The translations under genes and the position numbers were made by a program. A stretch of 64,000 nt of DNA, taken from assembly GCA_946406115.1 (NCBI GenBank), contig OX291551.1, forward strand, positions 8,122,001 to 8,186,000. Direction: 5' to 3'. Positions 31,158-42,680 of the stretch are shown here, piece after piece (the stretch's first letter is position 1; each line of letters begins with the position of its first letter). Under the pieces are notes generated by a model. That model saw nothing but the letters and a program-made list of their open reading frames with translations, searched no databases and was not told the DNA's origin. This DNA is from Apoda limacodes (lineage: Eukaryota > Arthropoda > Insecta > Lepidoptera > Limacodidae).

Positions 31158-32909
31158 TTAGTTTGATCCTGCTATCTTTTTTTCAGTGTCATCATAGGAT
31201 AATTTAGATAAAAATTCTTTTAAAGCTGTTTTGCATTGATATAAGTTGAGTGGATAGATATTAACGAATATATTAAATATATAAATGGCCCGAGAAAGCA
31301 GACATGCCTTTGAGCGTATGCCGAGGCGAATAGGGGTAGTAAAACAGATTTGTCTTTTCGTCGCTTCTGCAGAAATAGTGCAATCAAAGTTAGTGCTACA
31401 GTGGGTTTTTAAGACAGATTTATAAATGAACAGCTGTCTTACCGTTAATACTTTTGCTTCGGCATACAGCTGTTTTGTGGGGTATCTGAATGGTTTCGAT
31501 AACATCACTTTCAAGACTGCCCGCTGAGATCTGTCAACACGCAAAAAATAAGTTTTATACGTCCCACCCCAAACTAATATACAGTAAGTTAATAGTGAGT
31601 TGCAGAGAGCATAATATACTGTAATTAATAGTCTTAAGTGCCAATGTGCCTAAGTCGTTTAAAAATGACAATCAATTTTCTGACCCTCCCAGTCAGTACT
31701 TTGATATGCTCTTGCCAATTGAGTTGCTGATCTAAAATTATTCCAAGATATTTTATGGAAGATACTTGTTCTAATGAAGTGGATATACATTGCGAGTTAG
31801 GCGATACAGAGCAAATGTGAGGTTTTATTTTTTGTAAATGATCGGGTGGACTGTCTGCAGGTGTTTTGGAGAACGTTATATATTTTTATTTACTTACGTT
31901 TAAGTAGGTTCAGACGCAGCCATGATATATCCTCATTGAGTCCAGTTTCAGCTGATTGGATGACTTCCTTCCATGTTGGTGCAGCAAATAGCAGCGCAGT
32001 ATCGTCTGCAAAGACTACCGTCTTGCTACCCACAGTGATTAGCTTGCATAAATCGTTAACGTAAATTAGAAAGAGGGTTGGGCCCAAAATACTACCCTGG
32101 GGTACACTGTAGGTAATAGAAGTTTCTTCGCTCAACAAGTTATCAATCTTAACCATTTGTTTCCTATTCGATAGATAATCTGACAATATCTCTAGAGTCG
32201 TACTTCTAATGCCCACCTTCTCCATTTTCTTCAGTAGGATAGGAACAGAAACAGTATTTAACGCTTTAGCAAGGTCCAAAAATATGCCAATACATTTGTC
32301 TTTTTTGTCTACATGGCGAACGATATGTTCTGCCAGCTCACTAATTGCATGTTCAGTTGATTTACCTGGGACAAATCCAAATTGATTTTCGGATATGAAT
32401 TTGAATTTCGTTAGATAGATACTAGTCGTTTGTTTAAGAGACGCTCTAACACTTTGGACAAAGCTGTAAGGATTGAGATTGGGCGATAATTATTTCTGCT
32501 GTTTCTGTCACCTCCTTTGTATATAGGTTTGATAATGGCAGTTTTGAATAATGCAGGAAAAATACCTTTTGTAAAGCATAAGTTACAGATGTAGGTAATA
32601 TGTGGGGCTATCAGTTTTCTAGTATATTTTAATACGAGCGTTGGTATACCATCAAAACCTGTTGAGCTACTCGATTTAAGATTAGCAATAGTTGCCTCGA
32701 CCTCAGAGACAAGTAAGGTAAAGTGCAAAAGACTGAGTAGTGTTGTTGGTTGACGATGGGGATAATAGGGGTTTGTTGCTGTCATTTTCAGATAATTTAA
32801 TTTCTTTAGCTAGGTTTTTACCAATATTGGCAAAATAGTTATTAATATAATTTATCGAAGAGGTGGGTGCACCAACTAAACCTCGCAGAAACTCGCGTTC
32901 GATTATCAT
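31158..32909 (-). pseudogene. Broken reverse transcriptase, family A copy 1
   Basis: From 5' to 3' on the minus strand: a linker ORF (32909-32703) with INYINNYFANIGKNLAKEIK; motif 0-2 (32785-32411) with STGFDGIPTLVLKY, FKTAIIKPIYKGGDRNS and NYRPISILTALSKVLERL; motifs A-C (32279-31890) with MDLAKALNTVS, VPQGSILGPTLFLIYVNDL and [10 protein letters not shown]; then a C-terminal piece (31544-31158) with RVDRSQRAVLKVML and EAKVLTVRQLF. The catalytic box is FADD and intact, but frameshifts and stops separate every block. Dead copy. Confidence 0.75.
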
Positions 32910-32960
32910 GGGCGTCAGAAAATCTGTTGCTTTAATTTTGTGCCTACAGATGAAATAGTA

Positions 32961-34385
32961 AAACTACACCAATCTAGAATTGTGTACCCTAGATCTATAG
33001 AACCTTCTACAGCTTACCGTCTTCAAATGATGATGATGATGATGGAGGTATTTTAGATGATATAGTATTATTGACAGATGATAAATAATAGTTTAAACCA
33101 TTTTTTCTAAAATACCTCAATTGTTCATTACTATACTATTTTTTTTTTAACTTCTCTTGAAGGAAGTTATCATAATAGTTAAGTTTATCGAAATCGCTAA
33201 ATTTGCGTTTTCTTAGGTTTTGAGACCTGGAGAATCGTTTTCCATCATTTTTAGGGTGATATCTGTGCGTGTGTGTATGTATGTATGTAAGCTTTTTTAA
33301 AAGACGCAAAAAATATTCTTACGAGAAATTGCTCGTGCGGTACTTGCTACCAAACTAATTTTTCTTTTCATTGTCTTAATGTGTAATTGCTGGTTTTTAT
33401 TATTGTCAAAGTACAAATTCATCAAAAAAATGATGATTCTCTGATAGTGTGAAGGGTATAATCAAGTACCTATGTACAAAGACTATTATTTTTACTTATA
33501 TTATGTTGTTTTATTTATTTATAGAAAAAACTTTACCATCGTATGTAAGTAGATAACTAATAAAAATAGCCACCTAGGCTACCTGACTCAAAATCAGACT
33601 ATTTTAGGCTACTTTTCAAAAATAAAAAGTTAAGCGATTTTAGGCTACTCAGCGCCAAATTTTGCCTGCCTATGAATATTCAGTAGCGCCAAACCCGTAA
33701 GACGTTGGTTCAACATTGTGTTCCTTAAATAACCAAATGAATGACTGACTCTCACGTTTTTTTTTTAAAATTATTTTCCAGCCTTATTTCGAAGCTCTGA
33801 ATGTCTGTTAGAAATTAAATCCATTTAGCCTAACATAAACATGCCATCACGCCAATAATGGCGCCAAAAATCTTAATTTATCGGAGCCCTAAAATAAAAT
33901 TTTTCACAACTTTGCTCGCCGTTACTTGCTCATTGTTTTCAATTCATTCTCTATATGTCTTCGATGCAAAATTTTTCACAGGTAACACTGCTGAAAGTCG
34001 TCGAATCCTACCAGACTAATTTAAAAAAATTAACAAGCAAAAACACGTCTCCATTGTTTAAATTCGCACTTAAGGCCCCTGACTCGCTCGCCCGACAACC
34101 AGGGTTGCCAGGTATTTGATATTACACTCCCTTGTTCGGTGTTCGGTATGACAAAAATACCGAAATAGTAGGTAGTGGTTCTATTTTCATTTAACCATTT
34201 GTAAGTTAATATCAATCTTATTTAATTCTTGCTATGTAAAAAATTAACAGTTCCTTGAGGTTTTTCGCCATTAAACTCTGCAAATTAGCCTAAAATGCAA
34301 AGGTATCATTAATATTTTGCCTCTAAGGTAAAAAAAATGGCGTAAAAATAATACAAATCTGTATTATTGTGAAAAATTTGTTTTT
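32961..34385. other. Mostly unassigned; TTTAGGCTAC repeat at 33570-33665
   Basis: An imperfect (GAT)n sits at 33034-33050, and a common ACTTCTCTTGAAGGAAGTTA segment at 33151-33170. The repeat at 33570-33665 partners 29810-29945. No gene seen. Confidence 0.35.
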
Positions 34386-34389
34386 TAAA

Positions 34390-36715
34390 AAATTCAATAT
34401 ATTTATTTATCATTGACAGGTGAAACTTAGTGAGACGGAACCCCTCATTTAAGTTTATAAAACTTGTGTTTGAGGGTATTCGCTCTTCCTATCACAAATT
34501 TGGTTACAATAATTAGGTAAATAGGTACAATATTATATAACAGTAAAAAAAAAAAAAGAATTAAGACAATTTAAGTATTAAGATTAGAATATTGTGCAAT
34601 CGTTATTTATATAACAACGTGCAAGGCTGTGTGCGTGTGTTTGTGAGTGTTTGTGTGTGAGTGTGTGTGTGTGAGTGTGTGTTTTAGTGTGTGTTTCTGT
34701 ATAAGGTTTATTTTTTAGCAATAACGTAATTGTGTAATAATATATAAAGTTTTAAATTTACAATGTTAATATAGAATAATAAGTAAAAAGTTGTTGTAGT
34801 AAAATAATATTGAGGGTCGTGTTATTTGTGTGTGGATAATATTATTCACATAGGTCCTCAGCAAGTAACTTTTCAGTTTCCTCATAATTAAGCGTCTTAA
34901 GAAATAGGGTTGTAGCTTTTTTGCACTGCATTAATAACATAGAGTAAATTTTTTAGTTTTTTATTTAGTTTATTATACAATATGGCTGATTGTGCATTGT
35001 ATTGTTTAGATGCAAATACAGTTCTACATTTAACATATTGAATTACCTTGAAAGGGTTGCATTTAGTTAGGATGTTCTTGTCAATAGTCAAATTTTTGTG
35101 CCTCTTAAGAATTAACTTTAATGCATATAATTGTCGTACAGTGAGCACGTCAGCAAATTGGTATAGATGTGGTTTTGTATCTTTTAATTTAAAGAAAATT
35201 ATTTTTAAGATTGATCTCCGTGTACGTTCTAAGTTTATGAATTTTGTTTAAGCTGAACCACCCCAGATAGGTAAACAATAAAGCAGAATCGATTGAACTA
35301 ATGTGGTGTAAATATAAATAATTAGTTGACGGTCGGCTATGTGTCTTAAGTGTTTAAAAAGGAAGGTTAGTTTTCTAAGCCGTTCACTTGTTTTTTTCGA
35401 TATGCGGGTACCAGCTTAGTCTGCTATCAATAATTACACCAAGATACTTAGCACTAGTTACCCTGTCTAGTTTTTGACAACTGCATATCTCATTTGGATA
35501 TAAATAAAGCGTGGGCAGTGAGAGTCAGAGAATTTTTAGGCTGAGAATCATTTTGTAGTGAAAATGTGATATAGTTTGATTTTAATAAGTTTAAAGTAAG
35601 TAAATTAGTCTTTACCATTTTGTAACCCTTTTCAAACCTTGTTCTGCGTTAGAAAATACTTCAGACCAAGTACCTCCATGAAAAAGTAATGCTGTATCAT
35701 CTGCGTATAAGTACACCCGTCCATTGTCAAGATTTAAAGTGCTTAGGTCATTAATGTAAATTAGAAACAAGGTAGGTTCTAGTATACTTCCTTGTGGGAC
35801 GCCAAACATACTATTCCTACCTTCTTAGCTGTAAATTTAACTTTCTAACTTTACTTTTTGTGTTCTATTTAGTAGGTAGTCGGTTAACAAGCCAAGAAAA
35901 CTGCCACGGATACCTTTTTTATCAAGTTTCTTAAGGAGGATGGGGACAGAGACTGTATCGAAGGCTTTTTTTAGGTCTAGGCAGATGCATAAAGATTTTC
36001 TTTTTTTATCTAGCGATGTTACGATATCACGAGTAAGTGATAGAATCGCATCTTCAGTACTTCTACCTTCGCGAAATCCATATTGAATATCTGATAATAT
36101 GTGAAACTTATTTATGTAGTTTGTCAATCTTTTATTTATAAGTTTTTCAACAATTTTAGATAATACTGGCAGTATAGATATTGGCCTATAGTTGTTGATA
36201 TATCCTCTGTCCCCACCTTTAAATACTGGGAGAATAATAGAACGTTTTAAGGCATTTGGAAAAATTCCCTGGTTAAAGCACAGGTTACATAAATGCGTTA
36301 GAATAGGAAGCAGTTCTTCAATGGCCAATTTGATAAATTTTGCAGGAATACTGTCCCACCCGGATTCAGTTTTCAAAGTTATTGTTCAAAGTAAGTTATT
36401 GTGTGGTCAAGACAACTATTTATTCTAGTGTTTAAAATAGTTATTAGAGTTTCTGTCAGATGTACCATTAATGATATTAATGTTTATGTCACCAGTAATT
36501 ATTATATTTTTGTTCAGATGATTCCTGTTCAAATAGCAATCTAACGAAGTTATGAAATTGTTAGGGTTCTTAGTTGATGGGGAACGGTAAATACTCAAAA
36601 TCATACAATCAGGCAATTCAATTTCAAAGCATGAAGCATCATTCAAGAATACTTCTCTTGATTTGTGTAAGATGTTATTCTTAATATAAACCGCAACCCC
36701 ATCATCAGTGTTTTA
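34390..36715 (-). mobile_element. Decayed non-LTR retrotransposon, family A copy 2
   Basis: Same family as 30.3-33.0 kb, judged by shared VLTVRQL, VPQGSIL.PTLFLIY.NDL and DTALLF blocks and a GT-rich 3' region. It is truncated at its 5' side near 36715, inside the endonuclease domain. The 3' end is probably near 34395 at a TATTTATTTATC tract. Confidence 0.7.
34897..36715 (-). pseudogene. Broken endonuclease and reverse transcriptase, family A copy 2
   Basis: From 36715: GVAVYIKN-like sequence in one frame, then 36646-36425 with FEIELPDCMILSIYRSPSTK and IIITGDININI (a GDFN-type box changed to GDIN). 36376-35837 has ESGWDSIPAKFIK, LKRSIILPVFKGGDRG, NYRPISILPVLSKIVEKLIN, YGFREGRSTEDAI and LDLKKAFDTVS (motif A). 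35809-35612 has [20 protein letters not shown] and [10 protein letters not shown] (catalytic motif C). 35148-34897 is the C-terminus (MLTVRQLYALKLILKRHKNL). Several frame breaks; non-functional. Confidence 0.78.
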
Positions 36716-36719
36716 ATTG

Positions 36720-37020
36720 AATGCAGTGGAGGATCCGTTAAGGTTTTTTTTCCCTTGTTTGGTATTAAATTCGTCTGGCAACCTTGCCGACAACGCGAGG
36801 CTTGCGTGCCGATCGCAACACCCGCCGAAGTAAACCAAATGGGGCCGACCGACCCAATGCGAGTGTTTCGGCATATGCAAAGTAGTAGTTTAATACACAG
36901 ATCCTTGTCTGTCCAGGCCAGTCCGGGGCGACGACGACGGTGACGCGGCGGCAAGGTTCAAATGCGTCGAAAACGTGCATCTGAATATTTGAAATTTCAA
37001 AGATTTCGGGGGGCGTATAC
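36720..37020 (+). repeat. GC-rich repeat fragment with opposed ORFs
   Basis: About 60% GC. ORFs are open on both strands (36755-36943 +, 36954-36643 -, 37025-36765 -), which is a compositional effect. The block abuts the truncated end of the non-LTR copy exactly, so it may have been its insertion site. GGGCGACGACGACGGTGACG is a distinctive internal string. Confidence 0.35.
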
Positions 37021-37129
37021 GACACCCAAATCCCCCCCTCTGTATACTCGGTAAGTATGTGTTATGTTACTAGCGGTTTTTAATTTCCCTAAGGGGTCAA
37101 CCAATCTCTTTTTTTACTTACCACTTAAG

Positions 37130-37440
37130 TCAGGACCAGGTGGTGAGCAGGTTATCTGGACTGTGGCTTCATATTATAAGCGGTAAAATTGTATTGTATC
37201 ATATAATATCATATGGCAGTTTTGTATTTTTTCATGTATAAGAATATTGTGTTTATTATATATATAATTATAGTATCTTTCATTATATATGGACATGCTT
37301 TTCTTTTATATAAATTGTCAAATGTTATAAAATGCTATTTTTATTTTTGTTTATTTTTATTGTTTTTGGTAGATAGTGCATTAGGCATTAAGCCCGCTCT
37401 TTGTATCGTAAATGTGCAATAAAGTTTTGTAAATAAATAA
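37130..37440 (+). mobile_element. 3' end of a non-LTR retrotransposon
   Basis: Ends TAGGCATTAAGCCCGCTCTT, then GTGCAATAAAGTTTTG (AATAAA signal) and (TAAA)n, the usual 3' terminus of CR1-like elements in Lepidoptera. Only untranslated sequence remains; orientation is opposite to the two neighbours on the left. Confidence 0.6.
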
Positions 37441-37660
37441 ATAAAAAACTGGTTGCCTGTAAAGTCGGTATACGGGCGAAAGTTTTACGTGACAATGATT
37501 TTATGTCTGTCTCTCTCGCTCTTAGGCGGGCGCGTGCCTCTCACTCGCTCTCATTGTGAGCGCATAACGTGAGCGGAGCGTAACGCAGTTTCTTGAAGTG
37601 TCACCCGGCAAACCAATTTATAAGACGTTGTCACGTCAAAAATAAATATAATCTTCTGCA
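37441..37660 (+). repeat. Dispersed repeat GGTTGCCTGTAAAGTCGG
   Basis: Starts AACTGGTTGCCTGTAAAGTC, contains CTCTCTCGCTCTTAGGCGG and CTCACTCGCTCTCATTGTGA, and ends GACGTTGTCACGTCAAAAAT. I recall similar sequence as a frequent Lepidopteran repeat. It follows the (TAAA)n tail directly. Confidence 0.45.
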
Positions 37661-38298
37661 AACTCTATGCCGAAATTGGGTTGGAGGATTGAACATTTAT
37701 AAAATAGTAATAAGTACATCCCAGATTAGTTCGGTTCTTACAGAACAGTTTCTAAAACATTAATAAAAAATTTAAACATGTAAGAAGAGATAATTAATAA
37801 CTTTTATAATAATTAATGAACTGGTTTGCAAACAATATTTGATTTAGTATTATTAATTACTTCAGAATGTCTTCTGAAATTTACCAAGAAATCGTTGACT
37901 TATACTCTGGACAACGTCGCACGACTTGATTGACAGTAAGTTGTTGTTTAATTAAACTTTTATGCTCTGACAACACAGTCTATTAACTCAATAATTTAAT
38001 AAAAAAAATCTGGTTGGTTTTTAGGTGTCCTTTTATAAATAGAATACAAAACATTAAAGTAATTAAGCTGAATATGTGGGAACGTACGGAATGTCCCAGC
38101 TGTTGTAAATTTTTGTCTGCGTAATGGATTTCGGGCTTGATTCATATCCTCGCTAGACTGCGTAGTTGCTAGTATGTTAACAAATACATATTATCCAATA
38201 TAAAAGTTTAATATAATAGCTGTTTGTGCAATTGTTGCGAAAGTGAGTTGTTTTTAACACTAGTGATAGTTTTTACAATCTAAAACAATAGCAACAAC
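37661..38298. other. Unassigned sequence upstream of a small ORF
   Basis: A 37867-37940 segment has an acceptor-like TTACTTCAG, a 20-codon ORF from 37868 (MSSEIYQEIVDLYSGQRRTT) and a consensus donor A|GTAAGTTG. This looks exon-shaped but has stops in two frames. A TATA-box-like TATAAAAG lies at 38200. Confidence 0.3.
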
Positions 38299-38457
38299 AT
38301 GAGTGTAAAAAGAAAAACCCATTGCATACACTGTCTTTATCTGACCAGCAAAAACAATGAAAAATACAGAGAATATAGTAAGGGCCTATTTTTTTCTTTT
38401 GAGGTAATAAGTAGTAATGATATTTTGCGTATAAAAACATCTTCTCCGCTACAGTGA
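38299..38457 (+). CDS. Small ORF (52 codons) with good start context, unrecognised
   Basis: ATG sits in CAACAACATGAG, a strong insect start context, about 95 bp downstream of TATAAAAG. The product starts MSVKRKTHCIHCLYLTSKNN, with a C-x-x-C pair in a basic N-terminus, then YREYSKGLFFSFE. A donor-like GAG|GTAATA at about 38404 could join residues 1-35 to a downstream exon, in which case the last 17 residues are intronic. No signal peptide. Could be the first exon of a zinc-binding protein or a chance ORF. Confidence 0.25.
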   Translation: MSVKRKTHCIHCLYLTSKNNEKYREYSKGLFFSFEVISSNDILRIKTSSPLQ

Positions 38458-39870
38458 CGACACTGTAACATGAATGTTTATTTTTTTTATGATTTTGTAT
38501 ATGAATTGCACCTCAAGCTGTTTATCAATAAGTGCCATCTAGCGGAAGCATGTCACATCACTTCACTTTTTAGTACGTGTTACTAATTGCTTGTGCTTTA
38601 ATGATGCAAGTACATACTTTGTAAAACGAGTTGCCTAAAAGACTACTAATATGATACTAGTTTCGATTACTTAATTTTAAAGTACCTACGAGATTATAAT
38701 AACATCTTTTTCTATAAACTTCGTCATAAAATGGCTCTTATTGCATGGTTTGAAGGTATTTAATGCTTTTGATAAATTACGCATGTACTATGGATTTATT
38801 CCAGTTTCATATTTTTTATTTTTGTATATCAATGTAAGCAAGAGTGTCTATTAATTAAATAGTTAACTCTACTTAAGGGACCACGACAGCAATAAGAGAG
38901 GCTTAGTTAAAATGGCTAAGTTTTGTGACGAACATTACAAACTTTCCAACTTCATCTTACTTAATATGAAGAGTTCCATTAGCAAGTTTAGCTAAAATAT
39001 CAAGGTACAAACACAAAAGTAGGGAAATACATTTTATTTAGAACATTATTTGAATAAATATTATATTCTAGAATGTAGGTACTAATTAAAAATCTAGATA
39101 AATGAATAAAAATTAAATGCTATTCGTTGGTAAGCGCATCACTCGAGAACGGCTAGACCAATTTGGATATTTTTTTTAATGTTTGGAATAGTCTGAAAGA
39201 GGTTTTAAGGTAAAGATTTTTTAAAAAAAATTGTACAGTAAATAAGAAAATTTAGGAAAAAAATGGAAAGTGCTTTCTATGTTATTTTTGTATATAATTA
39301 ATGACAAAAAACCAACAACACTTGTTCACAAAGGGTAAGTCTTTATTATCTAATCTTACAATTTAAGTGATTATTAAGGATATTACAATATGAAATAAAC
39401 GATATGTCTATGGGTTTTAAGTGGTAAAGTTAAGTAAGTTTATTTAGATACTTAAGAACAAAATAAGTTTAGAATGAGGGTGTGTATGTATGCAAAGAAT
39501 CATTGTGTATAATATTTACAGGAATATTAAGTAATTAATAAAAAAAAATATATATTGTAACTTATGTGTTCAATAAGTCATAAAATAATTAATAAGAGAC
39601 GGTTAATAGTTTAAGGTAAGTAAATATTTAAACGTCCAATGTTGTTATAGCCATTCTCAGTTTTGTAATTAATTAATTTAAATTATGTACATGTAAATTG
39701 TATTAACCTTTTTGTAAATGATGGTACTTAAAAATATTTTTTGTCTAACATAGCTACTATTTACTAACTAGACTCCTAAAGTTAATTCTTTCAAAATTAT
39801 CAGTTTTAAAAACTTTTAAAATACGAAAATATTACAAAAAAAAAACCGAAAAAAATACAAAATAACTCCC
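38458..39870. other. Unassigned sequence, AT-rich
   Basis: AAGTGCCATCTAGCGGAAGC at 38530 is a small piece of a common repeat. Otherwise nothing supported. This would include the 3' UTR of the gene candidate at 39871-40221. Confidence 0.35.
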
Positions 39871-40221
39871 TTATTTGTTTCTACAACGGCCGCTTATAAA
39901 TCGCCTGTACCCAGTGGCTGTTATTGATCTCACCAGGTCGCCTTTATACCTGATAGGAGGCTGTACCACACTGCGTTTATGGTCGCCACTCCAAAACATT
40001 TCTTCCTCACACAGTTGTGACTCTGATACCTCGGGTCTATAGCTCTCCAAAACAGTGAGATCTGTTGTAGTCCTTGCCTCTGACGTGTTTATTTCAAGGA
40101 CAAGAAAACAAAATGGCCCCAAAACTGTTGATATTAAGCAATTAACTCACCGTCGTCTTCGTAGTCGTCACAGAGTATAACAGACAATACGTTAAATAGA
40201 AAGTATAAAAAAAAATATGCC
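39871..40221 (-). CDS. Candidate two-exon gene for a small secreted protein
   Basis: Exon 2 (40079-39871) is a 68-codon open frame ending in TAA; it reads ARTTTDLTVLESYRPEVSES, then LCEEEMFWSGDHKRSVVQPP, and ends YRRFISGRCRNK. A 71-nt intron (40150-40080) has a consensus donor G|GTGAGT and a pyrimidine-rich acceptor ending ACACGTCAG. The phase is preserved across the junction, creating a Glu codon. Exon 1 ends in a hydrophobic run (LYFLFNVLSVILC) followed by DDYEDD, like a signal peptide with its cleavage region. An ATG at 40235 would start it, but a run of nine Ts at 40207-40215 puts it one base out of frame. Alternatively exon 1 begins after an acceptor TTATAATAG at 40222. Family unknown; about 100 residues with few cysteines. 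Confidence 0.42.
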
Positions 40222-40654
40222 TATTATAAGCAAAAACATGTTAGTTATTCATAAATTGATTTTTGTATTCTAAATAATTTAATAAATTTTAATAAAATCA
40301 ACAGTTAAATTAATTTAATTCAAGTCCTAAAGTATAAAAAATACTTGTAACGATAAAATACAACAAAACAAATTATATGTAACAAGCTCCGCATAAAATG
40401 GCCATAATTTCTTTCACTTGTGAGTAAAAAAGACATTACTCGGTAGTTTGAGAAAGACGCACCACCTGCTCTCATCGTTAGCTTCAGACCATTTCTTTTC
40501 AGGAAAATGTGTTTAGCTTTATTCGCAAGGAACGTGAACATCAAGAAATAATCATTTTAAAAAATGTGGGCAAAAACGATGCTTTTGAAATTATTATAAT
40601 GATATGTATATTTACTATGTACATTTAAAATATACAAAGTTTTACTACACAGCT
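40222..40654. other. Unassigned sequence upstream of the secreted-protein candidate
   Basis: Would contain the promoter or an upstream exon of the minus-strand candidate. The ORF at 40544-40320 (74 codons) shows no motif. Confidence 0.3.
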
Positions 40655-41060
40655 TTGTTATTTTAAGGTTTCCGTACCTTAAAATGAAAAAGGAACCCTT
40701 ATAGGATCTCTTTGTTGTCCGTCTTCCTGTCTGTCTGTTTGTCAAAACCCTTTTTCTCAGGAACGCGTAAAGGTATCACGTTGAAATTAATATACATAAA
40801 TTATATTAAATTCTAATGTATATAAATTAATACTTAAGTCTACGGTCCCTTGAAGCTGTAGCAAGCTTCTAAGTGAACTCATTAAAAAAATACGGCTGAA
40901 ATACGGCCATTTTTGTCGCATATTTTGGCATTCACAAACAAATGAAAACCTATGGGGTACTTCCCGTTGTCTTAGAATCATAAAATTTGACATGAAGCAA
41001 GGTTTTACATCACATATATAGGATAAAAACCATAATTCGTTACTTTTACTAATCCTCTTT
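40655..41060 (+). repeat. GGTTCCGTA-type dispersed repeat, partner of 60838-61275
   Basis: TTCCGTACCTTAAAATG, GGAACCCTTATAGGATC, CTGTCTGTCTGTTTGTC, CCCTTTTTCTCAGGAAC and GGTACTTCCCGT follow in the same order as at 60.84-61.15 kb. The right terminus is missing. Confidence 0.65.
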
Positions 41061-41505
41061 GTAAAAAAAGTAAATACTGGCTGGTAAAAGAAAATAAATA
41101 ATTTGAATGTATTTTGTTTTTAAGAAATGGTTATACTATACTTATATATTATACTTGGTGAAGTAGTATTATATAATCTGTGGTGAAGGTATAGCGCAGA
41201 AACAACTTGCGTCTCCTGAAATGCCTCGCGTTGATGCGAAACACTAGCAATTTATTGGTGTAATGTTATAGTAAAGTTGGCATCGTCCACAATAGGAGGG
41301 AGGGAGGTAGGTGCACTCCCACACATATGGATGGTGTACTTCTTCTACTTGTAGTAACATTTTATCATAATAATGAATTTCCGCAAAGTAACGCCTGATT
41401 CTATCAATACTATTTTTAACTGAAGAGAATTTAAAACACGAAAATATCTTGTTCACTATTTGTCAAAATAATCTAATACCTTCAAAGGAGCAATTCTTGA
41501 ATATA
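41061..41505. other. Unassigned sequence
   Basis: No supported feature. The 41244-41456 minus-strand ORF has no motif. Confidence 0.35.
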
Positions 41506-41700
41506 TGTTTAGATATATATATTTATAATCTGAATATCGGAAACGGTTTCAACGATTTTCATTAAATTTAGTACGCAGGAGGTTTCGGGGGCGATAAATC
41601 CAGCGAAGTTTAATATTTAGAAAACGTCGTGTTTTAGGGCAATGATGAACAAAGCTCGGTCCTTCAGGTCCTTCTCATTATATACCTAATGCGTAAACAG
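41506..41700 (+). repeat. Dispersed repeat fragment with GTTTCGGGGGCGATAAAT
   Basis: AACGGTTTCAACGATTTTCA, GGAGGTTTCGGGGGCGATAA and AACAAAGCTCGGTCC.TCAGG are modules of a short Lepidopteran repeat recalled from memory. Ends not defined. Confidence 0.4.
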
Positions 41701-41744
41701 TTGTTTTCATATATCAATTTTTAACACGCTTGTGCTTGCTTGCC

Positions 41745-42430
41745 TGAGACAATAATTGTCCCACTGCAAGAGTAAAGACCTCTTCTTGGAAAAGGAGGCT
41801 TAGGCCATAGTCCATCGTGCTGGCTCAGTGCGAATTGGCGGATGTTTTGTCAAGCTAGTGGCCACTTGACTGTCAAAGTTTTCAGGCCATTCATTAGGTT
41901 TAAGGCTATGGCATACCCTAGCAAAAACGTGCCGTTTCGTCCAGTGTACAAAGACATATTACACTATTTAAGCATACAAAGAGACACAGTTCCACATACG
42001 ATAGGCGCTGGCACGTGACCGCCACGGTTGAAAATCTCGATTTTCTCGGATTTTTGTCGGTAAAGAATTCAAATATTTATTTTGAAATATGAAATGAGCC
42101 AATTTATTAATATACATTTTATGAAATAAGAATCCAGAGAATATCGTTCTTAGTTTTCCTAACAATTTCAATTAAAGCCCAAAATACAGTGACAGAAAAA
42201 AGTTTTTTACAAAATATTTTAATATCCAAATTATTATAATATTAGCAAATTCACTTAATTAAGGTTTAAACTACAATATTTATTTAATTTTACGTCAAAA
42301 AGTGCACTCAGGACTGTAAAAAAATTAATCAAATTCAAACTTACCTTGTTTGGGTTTGTGGTGTGCCATCACCTTAACGACTGCTGTCATATCATGGTAA
42401 CAGCATTTAATGCGTAAATTACTTAAAATT
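41745..42430 (-). repeat. 5S-derived SINE tail, split by another repeat
   Basis: 41745-41930 matches the tail of the 28 kb copy (GGAAAAGGAGGCTTAGGCCA, GGCCACTTGACT). The body resumes at about 42375 with TTAACGACTGCTGTCATATC. Between them lies a 440-bp block that includes the 41935-42110 repeat. The 5S head is not seen. Confidence 0.5.
41935..42110 (-). repeat. Uninterrupted copy of the 5.3-6.0 kb repeat (Helitron empty site)
   Basis: The minus strand reads CTCTTTGTATGCTTAAATAG then TGTAATATGTCTTTGTACAC without a gap, at exactly the place where the 5.4 kb copy has its 573-bp Helitron. The insertion point is A|T. Confidence 0.7.
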
Positions 42431-42680
42431 ACTATATTTTCGTTACCTAGTAGCTGTAAATGGAGGCAACTTTTGTACTAATCTAACAGATAACAAGCTG
42501 CAGCTACTTTATTGTAACTGATGGGAAAACTTTTATTAATCCCTTCCTGGTGCTCGATGAAATTTATTGTCAAAATTGAGGCATAAACTATTGCTGTAAC
42601 ATAAATAATAGAACAGATAGTAATAAAACTAAAATAAAAGATTTTAATTATATTCTTGTTTCAATTACATAACCATTTAG

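Larger units (their letters stand above)
30335..32960 (-). mobile_element. Decayed non-LTR retrotransposon, family A copy 1
   Basis: Minus-strand 3' end GTTAATAAAGATTTATTTAT at about 30350, with an AATAAA signal and (ATTT)n tail. Reverse-transcriptase remnants run from 32909 down to 31158, in at least four frames. It lies in tandem orientation with a related copy at 34.4-36.7 kb. Confidence 0.7.

Noticed and set aside
36643..37025. Opposed GC-rich ORFs, one Arg-rich, around 36.8 kb
   Set aside because: Open on both strands with no motif; best explained by high GC in a repeat fragment.
40125..40150. 26-nt intron using the AG at ATATCAACAG
   Set aside because: Too short for spliceosomal removal; the acceptor at 40080 gives a normal 71-nt intron and keeps the frame.
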